A stretch of DNA of 64,000 nucleotides from Bathymodiolus brooksi (taxonomy: Eukaryota > Mollusca > Bivalvia > Mytilida > Modiolidae). Positions 8,674-24,144 of the stretch are shown one piece after another; the stretch's first letter is position 1, and each line of letters begins with the position of its first letter. The stretch lies in contig OY804588.1 in assembly GCA_963680875.1 (NCBI GenBank), forward strand, positions 94,296,233-94,360,232, read 5' to 3'. The notes under the pieces were generated by a model that made no database searches, was not told the origin of the DNA, and was given only the letters and a program-made list of their open reading frames with translations. The position numbers were made by a program, and so were the translations under genes.

Positions 8674-11600
8674 CAGTATTGACTTATTAAATGGGTCTCT
8701 GAACCTCTTTATAACAATAGTGTACACATTGACAGTATTGACTTATTAAATGGGTCTCTCAACCTCTTTATAACAATAGTGTACACATTGACAGTATTGA
8801 CTTATTAAATGGGTCTCTGAACCTCTTTATAACAATAGTGTACACATTGACAGTATTGACTTATTAAATGGGTCTCTCAACCTCTTTATAACAATAGTGT
8901 ACACATTGACAGTATTGACTTATTAAATGGGTCTCTCAACCTCTTTATAACAATAGTGTACACATTGACAGTATTGACTTATTAAATGGGTCTCTCAACC
9001 TCTTTATAACAATAGTGTACACATTGACAGTATTTACTTATTAAATGGGTCTCTGAACCTCTTTATAACAATAGTGTACACATTGACAGTATTGACTTAT
9101 TAAATGGATCTCTGAACCTCTTTATAACAATAGTGTACACATTGACAGTATTGACTTATTAAATGGGTCTCCCAACCTCTTTATAACAATAGTGTACACA
9201 TTGACAGTATTGACTTATTAAATGGGTCTCTGAACCTCTTTATAACAATAGTGTACACATTGACAGTATTGACTTATTAAATGGGTCTCTGAACCTCTTT
9301 ATAACAATAGTGTACACATTGACAGTATTGACTTATTAAATGGGTCTCTGAACCTCTTTATAACAATAGTGTACACATTGACAGTATTGACTTATTAAAT
9401 GGGTCTCTGAACCTCTTTATAACAATAGTGTACACATTGACAATATTGACTTATTAAATGGGTCTCTGAACCTCTTTATAACAATAGTGTACACATTGAC
9501 AGTATTGACTTATTAAATGGGTCTCTGAACCTCTTTATAACAATAGTGTACACATTGACAGTATTGACTTATTAAATGGGTCTCTGAACCTCTTTATAAC
9601 AATAGTGTACACATTGACAGTATTGACTTATTAAATGGGTCTCTGAACCTCTTTATAACAATAGTGTACACATTGACAGTATTGACTTATTAAATGGGTC
9701 TCTCAACCTCTTTATAACAATAGTGTACACATTGACAGTATTGACTTATTAAATGGGTCTCTGAACCTCTTTATAGCAATGGTGTACACATTGACAGTAT
9801 TGACTTATTAAATGGGTCTCTCAACCTCTTTATAACAATAGTGTACACATTGACAGTATTGACTTATTAAATGGGTCTCTGAACCTCTTTATAACAATAG
9901 TGTACACATTGACAGTATTGACTTATTAAATTGGTCTCTGAACCTCTTTATAACAATAGTGTACACATTGACAGTATTGACTTATTAAATGGGTCTCTCA
10001 ACCTCTTTATAACAATAGTGTACACATTGACAGTATTGACTTATTAAATGGGTCTCTGAACCTCTTTATAACAATAGTGTACACATTGACAGTATTGACT
10101 TATTAAATGGGTCTCTGAACCTCTTTATAACAATAGTGTACACATTGACAGTATTGACTTATTAAATGGGTCTCTGAACCTCGTTATAACAATAGTGTAC
10201 ACATTGAGAGTATTGACTTATTAAATGGGTCTCTGAACCTCTTTATAACAATAGTGTACACATTGACAGTATTGACTTATTAAATGGGTCTCTGAACCTC
10301 TTTATAACAATAGTGTACACATTGACAGTATTGACTTAATAAATTGGTCTCTGAACCTCTTTATAACAATAGTGTACACATTGACAGTATTGACTTATTA
10401 AATGGGTCTCTGAACCTCTTTATAACAATAGTCTGCACATTGAGAGTATTGACTTATTAAATGGGTCTCTCAACCTCTTTATAACAATAGTGTACACATT
10501 GACAGTATTGACTTATTAAATGGGTCTCTGAACCTCTTTATAACAATAGTGTACACATTGACAGTATTGACTTATTAAATGGGTCTCTGAACCTCTTTAT
10601 AACAATAGTGTACACATTGACAGTATTGACTTATTAAATGGGTCTCTGAACCTCTTTATAACAATAGTGTACACATTGACAGTATTGACTTATTAAATGG
10701 GTCTCTGAACCTCTTTATAACAATAGTGTACACATTGACAGTATTGACTTATTAAATGGGTCTCTCAACCTCTTTATAACAATAGTGTACACATTGACAG
10801 TATTGACTTATTAAATGGGTTTCTGAACCTCTTTATAACAATAGTGTACACATTGACAGTATTGACTTATTAAATGGGTCTCTGAACCTCTTTATAACAA
10901 TAGTGTACACATTGACAGTATTGACTTATTAAATGGGTCTCTGAACCTCGTTATAACAATAGTGTACACATTGAGAGTATTGACTTATTAAATGGGTCTC
11001 TCAACCTCTTTATAACAATAGTGTACACATTGACAGTATTGACTTATTAAATGGGTCTCTGAACCTCTTTATAACAATAGTGTACACATTGACAGTATTG
11101 ACTTATTAAATGGATCTCTGAACCTCTTTATAGCAATGGTGTACACATTGACAGTATTGACTTATTAAATGGGTCTCTGAACCTCTTTATAACAATAGTG
11201 TACACATTGACAGTATTGACTTATTAAATGGGTCTCTGAACCTCGTTATAACAATAGTGTACACATTGAGAGTATTGACTTATTAAATGGGTCTCTCAAC
11301 CTCTTTATAACAATAGTGTACACATTGACAGTATTGACTTATTAAATGGGTCTCTGAACCTCTTTATAACAATAGTGTACACATTGACAGTATTGACTTA
11401 TTAAATGGGTCTCTGAACCTCTTTATAACAATAGTGTACACATTGACAGTATTGACTTATTAAATGGGTCTCTGAACCTCTTTATAGCAATGGTGTACAC
11501 ATTGACAGTATTGACTTATTAAATGGGTCTCTGAACCTCTTTATAACAATAGTGTACACATTGACAGTATTGACTTATTAAATGGGTCTCTGAACCTCTT

Positions 11601-13605
11601 TATAACAATAGTGTACACATTGACAGTATTGACTTATTAAATGGGTCTCAGAACCTCTTTATAACAATAGTGTACACATTGACAGTATTGACTTATTAAA
11701 TGGGTCTCTGAACCTCTTTATAACAATAGTGTACACATTGACAGTATTGACTTATTAAATGGGTCTCTGAACCTCTTTATAGCAATGGTGTACACATTGA
11801 CAGTATTGACTTATTAAATGGGTCTCTCAACCTCTTTATAACAATAGTGTACACATTGACAGTATTGACTTATTAAATGGGTCTCTGAACCTCTTTATAA
11901 CAATAGTGTACACATTGACAGTATTGACTTATTAAATTGGTCTCTGAACCTCTTTATAACAATAGTGTACACATTGACAGTATTGACTTATTAAATGGGT
12001 CTCTCAACCTCTTTATAACAATAGTGTACACATTGACAGTATTGACTTATTAAATGGGTCTCTGAACCTCTTTATAACAATAGTGTATACATTGACAGTA
12101 TTGACTTATTAAATGGGTCTCTGAACCTCTTTATAACAATAGTGTACACATTGACAGTATTGACTTATTAAATGGATCTCTGAACCTCGTTATAACAATA
12201 GTGTACACATTGAGAGTATTGACTTATTAAATGGGTCTCTCAACCTCTTTATAACAATAGTGTACACATTGACAGTATTGACTTATTAAATGGGTCTCTG
12301 AACCTCTTTATAACAATTGTGTACACATTGACAGTATTGACTTATTAAATGGGTCTCTGAACCTCTTTATAACAATAGTGTACACATTGACAGTATTGAC
12401 TTATTAAATGGGTCTCTGAACCTCTTTATAACAATAGTGTACACATTGACAGTATTGACTTATTAAATGGGTCTCTCAACCTCTTTATAACAATAGTGTA
12501 CACATTGACAGTATTGACTTATTAAATGGGTCTCTCAACCTCTTTATAACAATAGTGTACACATTGACAGTATTGACTTATTAAATGGGTTTCTGATCCT
12601 CTTTATAACAATAGTGTACACATTGACAGTATTGACTTATTAAATGGGTCTCTGAACCTCTTTATAAAAATAGTGTACACATTGACAGTATTGACTTATT
12701 AAATGGGTCTCTGAACCTCGTTATAACAATAGTGTACACATTGAGAGTATTGACTTATTAAATGGGTCTCTGAACCTCTTTATAACAATAGTGTACACAT
12801 TGACAGTATTGACTTATTAAATGGGTCTCTCAACCTCTTTATAACAATAGTGTACACATTGACAGTATTGACTTAATAAATTGGTCTCTGAACCTCTTTA
12901 TAACAATAGTGTACACATTGACAGTATTGACTTATTAAATGGGTCTCTGAACCTCTTTATAACAATAGTGTACACATTGACAGTATTGACTTATTAAATG
13001 GGTCTCTCAACCTCTTTATAACAATAGTGTACACATTGACAGTATTGACTTATTAAATGGGTCTCTGAACCTCTTTATAACAATAGTGTAAACATTGACA
13101 GTATTGACTTATTAAATGGGTCTCTGAACCTCTTTATAACAATTGTGTACACATTGACAGTATTGACTTATTAAATGGGTCTCTGAACCTCTTTATAACA
13201 ATAGTGTACACATTGACAGTATTGACTTATTAAATGGGTCTCTGAACCTCTTTATATCAATAGTGTACACATTGACAGTATTGACTTATTAAATGGGTCT
13301 CTGAACCTCTTTATAACAATAGTGTACACATTGAGAGTATTGACTTATTAAATGGGTCTCTCAACCTCTTTATAACAATAGTGTACACATTGACAGTATT
13401 GACTTATTAAATGGGTCTCTGAACCTCTTTATAACAATAGTGTACACATTGACAGTATTGACTTAATAAATTGGTCTCTGAACCTCTTTATAACAATAGT
13501 GTACACATTGACAGTATTGACTTATTAAATGGGTCTCTGAACCTCTTTATAACAATAGTGTACACATTGACAGTATTAACTTATTAAATGGGTCTCTCAA
13601 CCTCG

Positions 13606-16600
13606 TTATAACAATAGTGTACACATTGACAGTATTGACTTATTAAATGGGTCTCTGAACCTCTTTATAACAATAGTGTACACATTGACAGTATTGATTT
13701 ATTAAATGGGTCTCTGAACCTCTTTATAACATTAGTGTACACATTGACAGTATTGACTTATTAAATGGGTCTCTGAACCTCTTTATAACAATAGTGTACA
13801 CATTGACAGTATTGACTTATTAAATGGGTCTCTGAACCTCGTTATAACAATAGTGTACACATTGACAGTATTGACTTATTAAATGGGTCTCTGAACCTCT
13901 TTATAACAATAGTGTACACATTGACAGCATTGACTTATTAAATGGGTCTCTCAACCTCTTTATAACAATAGTGTACACATTGACAGTATTGACTTATTAA
14001 ATGGGTCTCTCAACTTCTTAATAACAATAGTGTACACATTGACAGCATTGACTTATTAAATGGGTCTCTGAACCTCTTTATAACAATAGTGTACACATTG
14101 ACAGTATTGACTTATTAAATGGGTCTCTCAACCTCTTTAAAACAATAGTGTACACATTGACAGTATTGACTTATTAAATGGGTCTCTGAACCTCTTTATA
14201 ACAATAGTGTACACATTGACAGTATTGACTTATTAAATGGGTCTCTGAACCTCTTTATAACAATAGTGTACACATTGACAGTATTGACTTATTAAATGGG
14301 TCTCTGAACCTCTTTATAACAATAGTGTACACATTGACAGTATTGACTTATTAAATGGGTCTCTGAACCTCTTTATAACAATAGTGTACACATTGACAGT
14401 ATAGACTTATTAAATGGGTGTCTCAACCTCTTTATAACAATAGTGTACACATTGACAGAATTGACTTATTAAATGGGTCTCTGAACCTCTTTATAACAAT
14501 AATGTGCACATTGACAGTATTGACTTATTAAATGGGTCTCTGAACCTCTTTATAACAATAGTGTGCACATTGACAGTATAGACTTATTAAATGGGTGTCT
14601 CAACCTCTTTATAACAATAGTATACACATTGACAGAATTGACTTATTAAATGGGTCTCTGAACCTCTTTATAACAATAGTGTACACATTGATAGTATTGA
14701 CTTATTAAATGGGTCTCTGAACCCCTTTATAACAATAGTGTACACATTGACAGTATTGACTTATTAAATGGGTCTCTCAACCTCTTTATAACAATAGTGT
14801 ACACATTGACAGTATTGACTTATTAAATGGGTCTCTGAACCTCTTTATAACAATAGTGTACACATTGACAGAATTGACTTATTAAATTGGTCTCTGAACC
14901 TCTTTATAACAATAGTGTACACATTGACAGTATTGACTTATTAAATGGGTCTCTGAACCTCTTTATAACAATAGTGTACACATTGACAGTATTGACTTAT
15001 TAAATGGGTCTCTCAACTTCTTAATAACAATAGTGTACACATTGACAGCATTGACTTATTAAATGGGTCTTTGAACCTCTTTATAACAATAGTGTACTCA
15101 TTGACAGTATTGACTTATTAAATGGGTCTCTGAACCTCTTTATAACAATAGTGTACACATTGAGAGTATTAACTTATTAAATGGGTCTCTCAACCTCTTT
15201 ATAACAATAGTGTACACATTGACAGTATTGACTTATTAAATGGGTCTCTGAACCTCTTTATAACAATAGTGTACACATTGACAGTATTGACTTATTAAAT
15301 GGGTCTCTGAACCCCTTTATAACAATAGTGTACACATTGACAGTATTGATTTATTAAATGGGTCTCTGAACCTCGTTATAACAATAGTGTACACATTGAC
15401 AGTATTGACTTATTAAATGGGTCTCTGAACCTCTTTATAACAATAGTGTACACATTGACAGTATTGACTTTTAAATGGGTCTCTGAACCTCTGTATAACA
15501 ATAGTGTACACATTGACAGTATTGACTTATTAAATGGGTCTCTGAACCTCTTTATATCAATAGTGTACACATTGACAGTATTGACTTATTAAATGGGTCT
15601 CTCAACCTCTTGATAACAATAGTGTACACATTGACAGTATTGACTTATTAAATGGGTCTCTGAACCTCTTTATAACAATAGTGTACACATTGACAGTATT
15701 GACTTATTAAATGGGTCTCTGAACCTCTTTATAACAATAGTGTACACATTGAGAGTATTGACTTATTAAATGGGTCTCTGAACCTCGTTATAACAATAGT
15801 GTACACATTGACAGTATTGACTTATTAAATGGGTCTCTGAACCTCTTTATAACAATAGTGTACACATTGACAGCATTGACTTATTAAATGGGTCTCTCAA
15901 CCTCTTTATAACAATAGTGTACACATTGACAGTATTGACTTATTAAATGGGTCTCTCAACTTCTTAATAACAATAGTGTACACATTGACAGCATTGACTT
16001 ATTAAATGGGTCTCTGAACCTCTTTATAACAATAGTGTACTCATTGACAGTATTGACTTATTAAATGGGTCTCTGAACCTCTTTATAACAATAGTGTACA
16101 CATTGACAGTATAGACTTATTAAATGGGTGTCTCAACCTCTTTATAACAATAGTGTACACATTGATAGTATTGACTTATTAAATGGGTCTCTGAACCCCT
16201 TTATAACAATAGTGTACACATTGACAGTATTGACTTATTAAATGGGTCTCTGAACCTCTTTATAACAATAGTGTACACATTGACAGTATTGACTTATTAA
16301 ATGGGTCTCTGAACCTCTTTATAACAATAGTGTACACATTGACAGTATTGACTTATTAAATGGGTCTCTGAACCTCTTTATAACAATAGTGTACACATTG
16401 ACAGTATTGACTTATTAAATGGGTCTCTGAACCTCTTTATAACAATAGTGTACACATTGACAGTATTGACTTATTAAATGGGTCCCTCAACTTCTTAATA
16501 ACAATAGTGTACACATTGACAGCATTGACTTATTAAATGGGTCTCTGAACCTCTTTATAACAATAGTGTACTCATTGACAGTATTGACTTATTAAATGGG

Positions 16601-18795
16601 TCTCTGAACCTCTTTATAACAATAGTGTACACATTGAGAGTATTAACTTATTAAATGGGTCTCTCAACCTCTTTATAACAATAGTGTACACATTGACAGT
16701 ATTGACTTATTAAATGGGTCTCTGAACCTCTTTATAACAATAGTGTACACATTGACAGTATTGACTTATTAAATGGGTCTCTGAACCCCTTTATAACAAT
16801 AGTGTACACATTGACAGTATTGATTTATTAAATGGGTCTCTGAACCTCGTTATAACAATAGTGTACACATTGAGAGTATTGACTTATTAAATGGGTCTCT
16901 CAACCTCTTTATAACTATAGTGTACACATTGACAGTATTGACTTATTAAATGGGTCTCTCAACCTCTTTATAACAATAGTGTACACATTGACAGTATTTA
17001 CTTATTAAATGGGTCTCTGAACCTCTTTATAACAATAGTGTACACATTGACAGTATTGACTTATTAAATGGATCTCTGAACCTCTTCATAACAATAGTGT
17101 ACACATTGACAGTATTGACTTATTAAATGGGTCTCCCAACCTCTTTATAACAATAGTGTACACATTGACAGTATTGACTTATTAAATGGGTCTCTGAACC
17201 TCTTTATAACAATAGTGTACACATTGACAGTATTGACTTATTAAATGGGTCTCTGAACCTCTTTATAACAATAGTGTACACATTGACAGTATTGACTTAT
17301 TAAATGGGTCTCTGAACCTCTTTATAACAATAGTGTACACATTGACAGTATTGACTTATTAAATGGGTCTCTGAACCTCTTTATAACAATAGTGTACACA
17401 TTGACAATATTGACTTATTAAATGGGTCTCTGAACATCTTTATAACAATAGTGTACACATTGACAGTATTGACTTATTAAATGGGTCTCTGAACCTCTTT
17501 ATAACAATAGTGTACACATTGACAATATTGACTTATTAAATGGGTCTCTGAACCTCTTTATAACAATAGTGTACACATTGACAGCATTGACTTATTAAAT
17601 GGGTCTCTCAACCTCTTTATAACAATAGTGTACACATTGACAGTATTGACTTATTAAATGGGTCTCTGAACCTCTTTATAACAATAGTGTACACATTGAC
17701 AGTATTGACTTATTAAATGGGTCTCTCAACTTCTTAATAACAATAGTGTACACATTGACAGCATTGACTTATTAAATGGGTCTCTGAACCTCTTTATAAC
17801 AATAGTGTACTCATTGACAGTATTGACTTATTAAATGGGTCTCTGAACCTCTTTATAACAATAGTGTACACATTGAGAGTAGTAACTTATTAAATGGGTC
17901 TCTCAACCTCTTTATAACAATAGTGTACACATTGACAGTATTGACTTATTAAATGGGTCTCTGAACCTCTTTATAACAATAGTGTACACATTGACAGTAT
18001 TGACTTATTAAATGGGTCTCTGAACCCCTTTATAACAATAGTGTACACATTGACAGTATTGATTTATTAAATGGGTCTCTGAACCTCGTTATAACAATAG
18101 TGTACACATTGACAGTATTGACTTATTAAATGGGTCTCTGAACCTCTTTATAACAATAGTGTACACATTGACAGTATTGACTTTTAAATGGGTCTCTGAA
18201 CCTCTGTATAACAATAGTGTACACATTGACAGTATTGACTTATTAAATGGGTCTCTGAACCTCTTTATATCAATAGTGTACACATTGACAGTATTGACTT
18301 ATTAAATGGGTCTCTCAACCTCTTTATAACAATAGTGTACACATTGACAGTATTGACTTATTAAATGGGTCTCTGAACCTCTTTATAACAATAGTGTACA
18401 CATTGACAGCATTGACTTATTAAATGGGTCTCTGAACCTCGTTATAACAATAGTGTACACATTGAGAGTATTGACTTATTAAATGGGTCTCTCAACCTCT
18501 TTATAACAATAGTGTACACATTGACAGTATTGACTTATTAAATGGGTCTCTGAACCTCTTTATAACAATAGTGTACACATTGACAGTATTGACTTATTAA
18601 ATGGGTCTCTGAACCCCTTTATAACAATAGTGTACACATTGACAGTATTGATTTATTAAATGGGTCTCTGAACCTCGTTATAACAATAGTGTACACATTG
18701 ACAGTATTGACTTATTAAATGGGTCTCTGAACCTCTTTATAACAATAGTGTACACATTGACAGTATTGACTTATTAAATGGGTCTCTGAACCTCT
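13606..18795. repeat. 5,190-bp higher-order unit, copy 1
   Basis: Contains 88 monomers (two of them with the one-base deletion, hence 5,192-2). It aligns at offset 5,190 with the next unit. The match runs 13,606-18,887 against 18,796-24,077. I found three differences: near 13,732, 14,561 and 15,766. Confidence 0.9.
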
Positions 18796-21700
18796 TTATA
18801 ACAATAGTGTACACATTGACAGTATTGACTTATTAAATGGGTCTCTGAACCTCTTTATAACAATAGTGTACACATTGACAGTATTGATTTATTAAATGGG
18901 TCTCTGAACCTCTTTATAACAATAGTGTACACATTGACAGTATTGACTTATTAAATGGGTCTCTGAACCTCTTTATAACAATAGTGTACACATTGACAGT
19001 ATTGACTTATTAAATGGGTCTCTGAACCTCGTTATAACAATAGTGTACACATTGACAGTATTGACTTATTAAATGGGTCTCTGAACCTCTTTATAACAAT
19101 AGTGTACACATTGACAGCATTGACTTATTAAATGGGTCTCTCAACCTCTTTATAACAATAGTGTACACATTGACAGTATTGACTTATTAAATGGGTCTCT
19201 CAACTTCTTAATAACAATAGTGTACACATTGACAGCATTGACTTATTAAATGGGTCTCTGAACCTCTTTATAACAATAGTGTACACATTGACAGTATTGA
19301 CTTATTAAATGGGTCTCTCAACCTCTTTAAAACAATAGTGTACACATTGACAGTATTGACTTATTAAATGGGTCTCTGAACCTCTTTATAACAATAGTGT
19401 ACACATTGACAGTATTGACTTATTAAATGGGTCTCTGAACCTCTTTATAACAATAGTGTACACATTGACAGTATTGACTTATTAAATGGGTCTCTGAACC
19501 TCTTTATAACAATAGTGTACACATTGACAGTATTGACTTATTAAATGGGTCTCTGAACCTCTTTATAACAATAGTGTACACATTGACAGTATAGACTTAT
19601 TAAATGGGTGTCTCAACCTCTTTATAACAATAGTGTACACATTGACAGAATTGACTTATTAAATGGGTCTCTGAACCTCTTTATAACAATAATGTGCACA
19701 TTGACAGTATTGACTTATTAAATGGGTCTCTGAACCTCTTTATAACAATAATGTGCACATTGACAGTATAGACTTATTAAATGGGTGTCTCAACCTCTTT
19801 ATAACAATAGTATACACATTGACAGAATTGACTTATTAAATGGGTCTCTGAACCTCTTTATAACAATAGTGTACACATTGATAGTATTGACTTATTAAAT
19901 GGGTCTCTGAACCCCTTTATAACAATAGTGTACACATTGACAGTATTGACTTATTAAATGGGTCTCTCAACCTCTTTATAACAATAGTGTACACATTGAC
20001 AGTATTGACTTATTAAATGGGTCTCTGAACCTCTTTATAACAATAGTGTACACATTGACAGAATTGACTTATTAAATTGGTCTCTGAACCTCTTTATAAC
20101 AATAGTGTACACATTGACAGTATTGACTTATTAAATGGGTCTCTGAACCTCTTTATAACAATAGTGTACACATTGACAGTATTGACTTATTAAATGGGTC
20201 TCTCAACTTCTTAATAACAATAGTGTACACATTGACAGCATTGACTTATTAAATGGGTCTTTGAACCTCTTTATAACAATAGTGTACTCATTGACAGTAT
20301 TGACTTATTAAATGGGTCTCTGAACCTCTTTATAACAATAGTGTACACATTGAGAGTATTAACTTATTAAATGGGTCTCTCAACCTCTTTATAACAATAG
20401 TGTACACATTGACAGTATTGACTTATTAAATGGGTCTCTGAACCTCTTTATAACAATAGTGTACACATTGACAGTATTGACTTATTAAATGGGTCTCTGA
20501 ACCCCTTTATAACAATAGTGTACACATTGACAGTATTGATTTATTAAATGGGTCTCTGAACCTCGTTATAACAATAGTGTACACATTGACAGTATTGACT
20601 TATTAAATGGGTCTCTGAACCTCTTTATAACAATAGTGTACACATTGACAGTATTGACTTTTAAATGGGTCTCTGAACCTCTGTATAACAATAGTGTACA
20701 CATTGACAGTATTGACTTATTAAATGGGTCTCTGAACCTCTTTATATCAATAGTGTACACATTGACAGTATTGACTTATTAAATGGGTCTCTCAACCTCT
20801 TGATAACAATAGTGTACACATTGACAGTATTGACTTATTAAATGGGTCTCTGAACCTCTTTATAACAATAGTGTACACATTGACAGTATTGACTTATTAA
20901 ATGGGTCTCTGAACCTCTTTATAACAATAGTGTACACATTGAGAGTATTGACTTATTAAATGGGTTTCTGAACCTCGTTATAACAATAGTGTACACATTG
21001 ACAGTATTGACTTATTAAATGGGTCTCTGAACCTCTTTATAACAATAGTGTACACATTGACAGCATTGACTTATTAAATGGGTCTCTCAACCTCTTTATA
21101 ACAATAGTGTACACATTGACAGTATTGACTTATTAAATGGGTCTCTCAACTTCTTAATAACAATAGTGTACACATTGACAGCATTGACTTATTAAATGGG
21201 TCTCTGAACCTCTTTATAACAATAGTGTACTCATTGACAGTATTGACTTATTAAATGGGTCTCTGAACCTCTTTATAACAATAGTGTACACATTGACAGT
21301 ATAGACTTATTAAATGGGTGTCTCAACCTCTTTATAACAATAGTGTACACATTGATAGTATTGACTTATTAAATGGGTCTCTGAACCCCTTTATAACAAT
21401 AGTGTACACATTGACAGTATTGACTTATTAAATGGGTCTCTGAACCTCTTTATAACAATAGTGTACACATTGACAGTATTGACTTATTAAATGGGTCTCT
21501 GAACCTCTTTATAACAATAGTGTACACATTGACAGTATTGACTTATTAAATGGGTCTCTGAACCTCTTTATAACAATAGTGTACACATTGACAGTATTGA
21601 CTTATTAAATGGGTCTCTGAACCTCTTTATAACAATAGTGTACACATTGACAGTATTGACTTATTAAATGGGTCCCTCAACTTCTTAATAACAATAGTGT

Positions 21701-23985
21701 ACACATTGACAGCATTGACTTATTAAATGGGTCTCTGAACCTCTTTATAACAATAGTGTACTCATTGACAGTATTGACTTATTAAATGGGTCTCTGAACC
21801 TCTTTATAACAATAGTGTACACATTGAGAGTATTAACTTATTAAATGGGTCTCTCAACCTCTTTATAACAATAGTGTACACATTGACAGTATTGACTTAT
21901 TAAATGGGTCTCTGAACCTCTTTATAACAATAGTGTACACATTGACAGTATTGACTTATTAAATGGGTCTCTGAACCCCTTTATAACAATAGTGTACACA
22001 TTGACAGTATTGATTTATTAAATGGGTCTCTGAACCTCGTTATAACAATAGTGTACACATTGAGAGTATTGACTTATTAAATGGGTCTCTCAACCTCTTT
22101 ATAACTATAGTGTACACATTGACAGTATTGACTTATTAAATGGGTCTCTCAACCTCTTTATAACAATAGTGTACACATTGACAGTATTTACTTATTAAAT
22201 GGGTCTCTGAACCTCTTTATAACAATAGTGTACACATTGACAGTATTGACTTATTAAATGGATCTCTGAACCTCTTCATAACAATAGTGTACACATTGAC
22301 AGTATTGACTTATTAAATGGGTCTCCCAACCTCTTTATAACAATAGTGTACACATTGACAGTATTGACTTATTAAATGGGTCTCTGAACCTCTTTATAAC
22401 AATAGTGTACACATTGACAGTATTGACTTATTAAATGGGTCTCTGAACCTCTTTATAACAATAGTGTACACATTGACAGTATTGACTTATTAAATGGGTC
22501 TCTGAACCTCTTTATAACAATAGTGTACACATTGACAGTATTGACTTATTAAATGGGTCTCTGAACCTCTTTATAACAATAGTGTACACATTGACAATAT
22601 TGACTTATTAAATGGGTCTCTGAACATCTTTATAACAATAGTGTACACATTGACAGTATTGACTTATTAAATGGGTCTCTGAACCTCTTTATAACAATAG
22701 TGTACACATTGACAATATTGACTTATTAAATGGGTCTCTGAACCTCTTTATAACAATAGTGTACACATTGACAGCATTGACTTATTAAATGGGTCTCTCA
22801 ACCTCTTTATAACAATAGTGTACACATTGACAGTATTGACTTATTAAATGGGTCTCTGAACCTCTTTATAACAATAGTGTACACATTGACAGTATTGACT
22901 TATTAAATGGGTCTCTCAACTTCTTAATAACAATAGTGTACACATTGACAGCATTGACTTATTAAATGGGTCTCTGAACCTCTTTATAACAATAGTGTAC
23001 TCATTGACAGTATTGACTTATTAAATGGGTCTCTGAACCTCTTTATAACAATAGTGTACACATTGAGAGTAGTAACTTATTAAATGGGTCTCTCAACCTC
23101 TTTATAACAATAGTGTACACATTGACAGTATTGACTTATTAAATGGGTCTCTGAACCTCTTTATAACAATAGTGTACACATTGACAGTATTGACTTATTA
23201 AATGGGTCTCTGAACCCCTTTATAACAATAGTGTACACATTGACAGTATTGATTTATTAAATGGGTCTCTGAACCTCGTTATAACAATAGTGTACACATT
23301 GACAGTATTGACTTATTAAATGGGTCTCTGAACCTCTTTATAACAATAGTGTACACATTGACAGTATTGACTTTTAAATGGGTCTCTGAACCTCTGTATA
23401 ACAATAGTGTACACATTGACAGTATTGACTTATTAAATGGGTCTCTGAACCTCTTTATATCAATAGTGTACACATTGACAGTATTGACTTATTAAATGGG
23501 TCTCTCAACCTCTTTATAACAATAGTGTACACATTGACAGTATTGACTTATTAAATGGGTCTCTGAACCTCTTTATAACAATAGTGTACACATTGACAGC
23601 ATTGACTTATTAAATGGGTCTCTGAACCTCGTTATAACAATAGTGTACACATTGAGAGTATTGACTTATTAAATGGGTCTCTCAACCTCTTTATAACAAT
23701 AGTGTACACATTGACAGTATTGACTTATTAAATGGGTCTCTGAACCTCTTTATAACAATAGTGTACACATTGACAGTATTGACTTATTAAATGGGTCTCT
23801 GAACCCCTTTATAACAATAGTGTACACATTGACAGTATTGATTTATTAAATGGGTCTCTGAACCTCGTTATAACAATAGTGTACACATTGACAGTATTGA
23901 CTTATTAAATGGGTCTCTGAACCTCTTTATAACAATAGTGTACACATTGACAGTATTGACTTATTAAATGGGTCTCTGAACCTCT
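18796..23985. repeat. 5,190-bp higher-order unit, copy 2
   Basis: Direct tandem copy of 13,606-18,795 with the same ordered series of variant monomers, including two deletion monomers at 20,661 and 23,374. The repeat-to-repeat match continues to about 24,077. Confidence 0.9.
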
Positions 23986-24144
23986 TTATAACAATAGTGT
24001 ACACATTGACAGTATTGACTTATTAAATGGGTCTCTGAACCTCTTTATAACAATAGTGTACACATTGACAGTATTGACTTATTAAATGGGTCTCTGAACC
24101 TCTTTATAACAATAGTGTACACATTGACAGTATTGACTTTTAAA

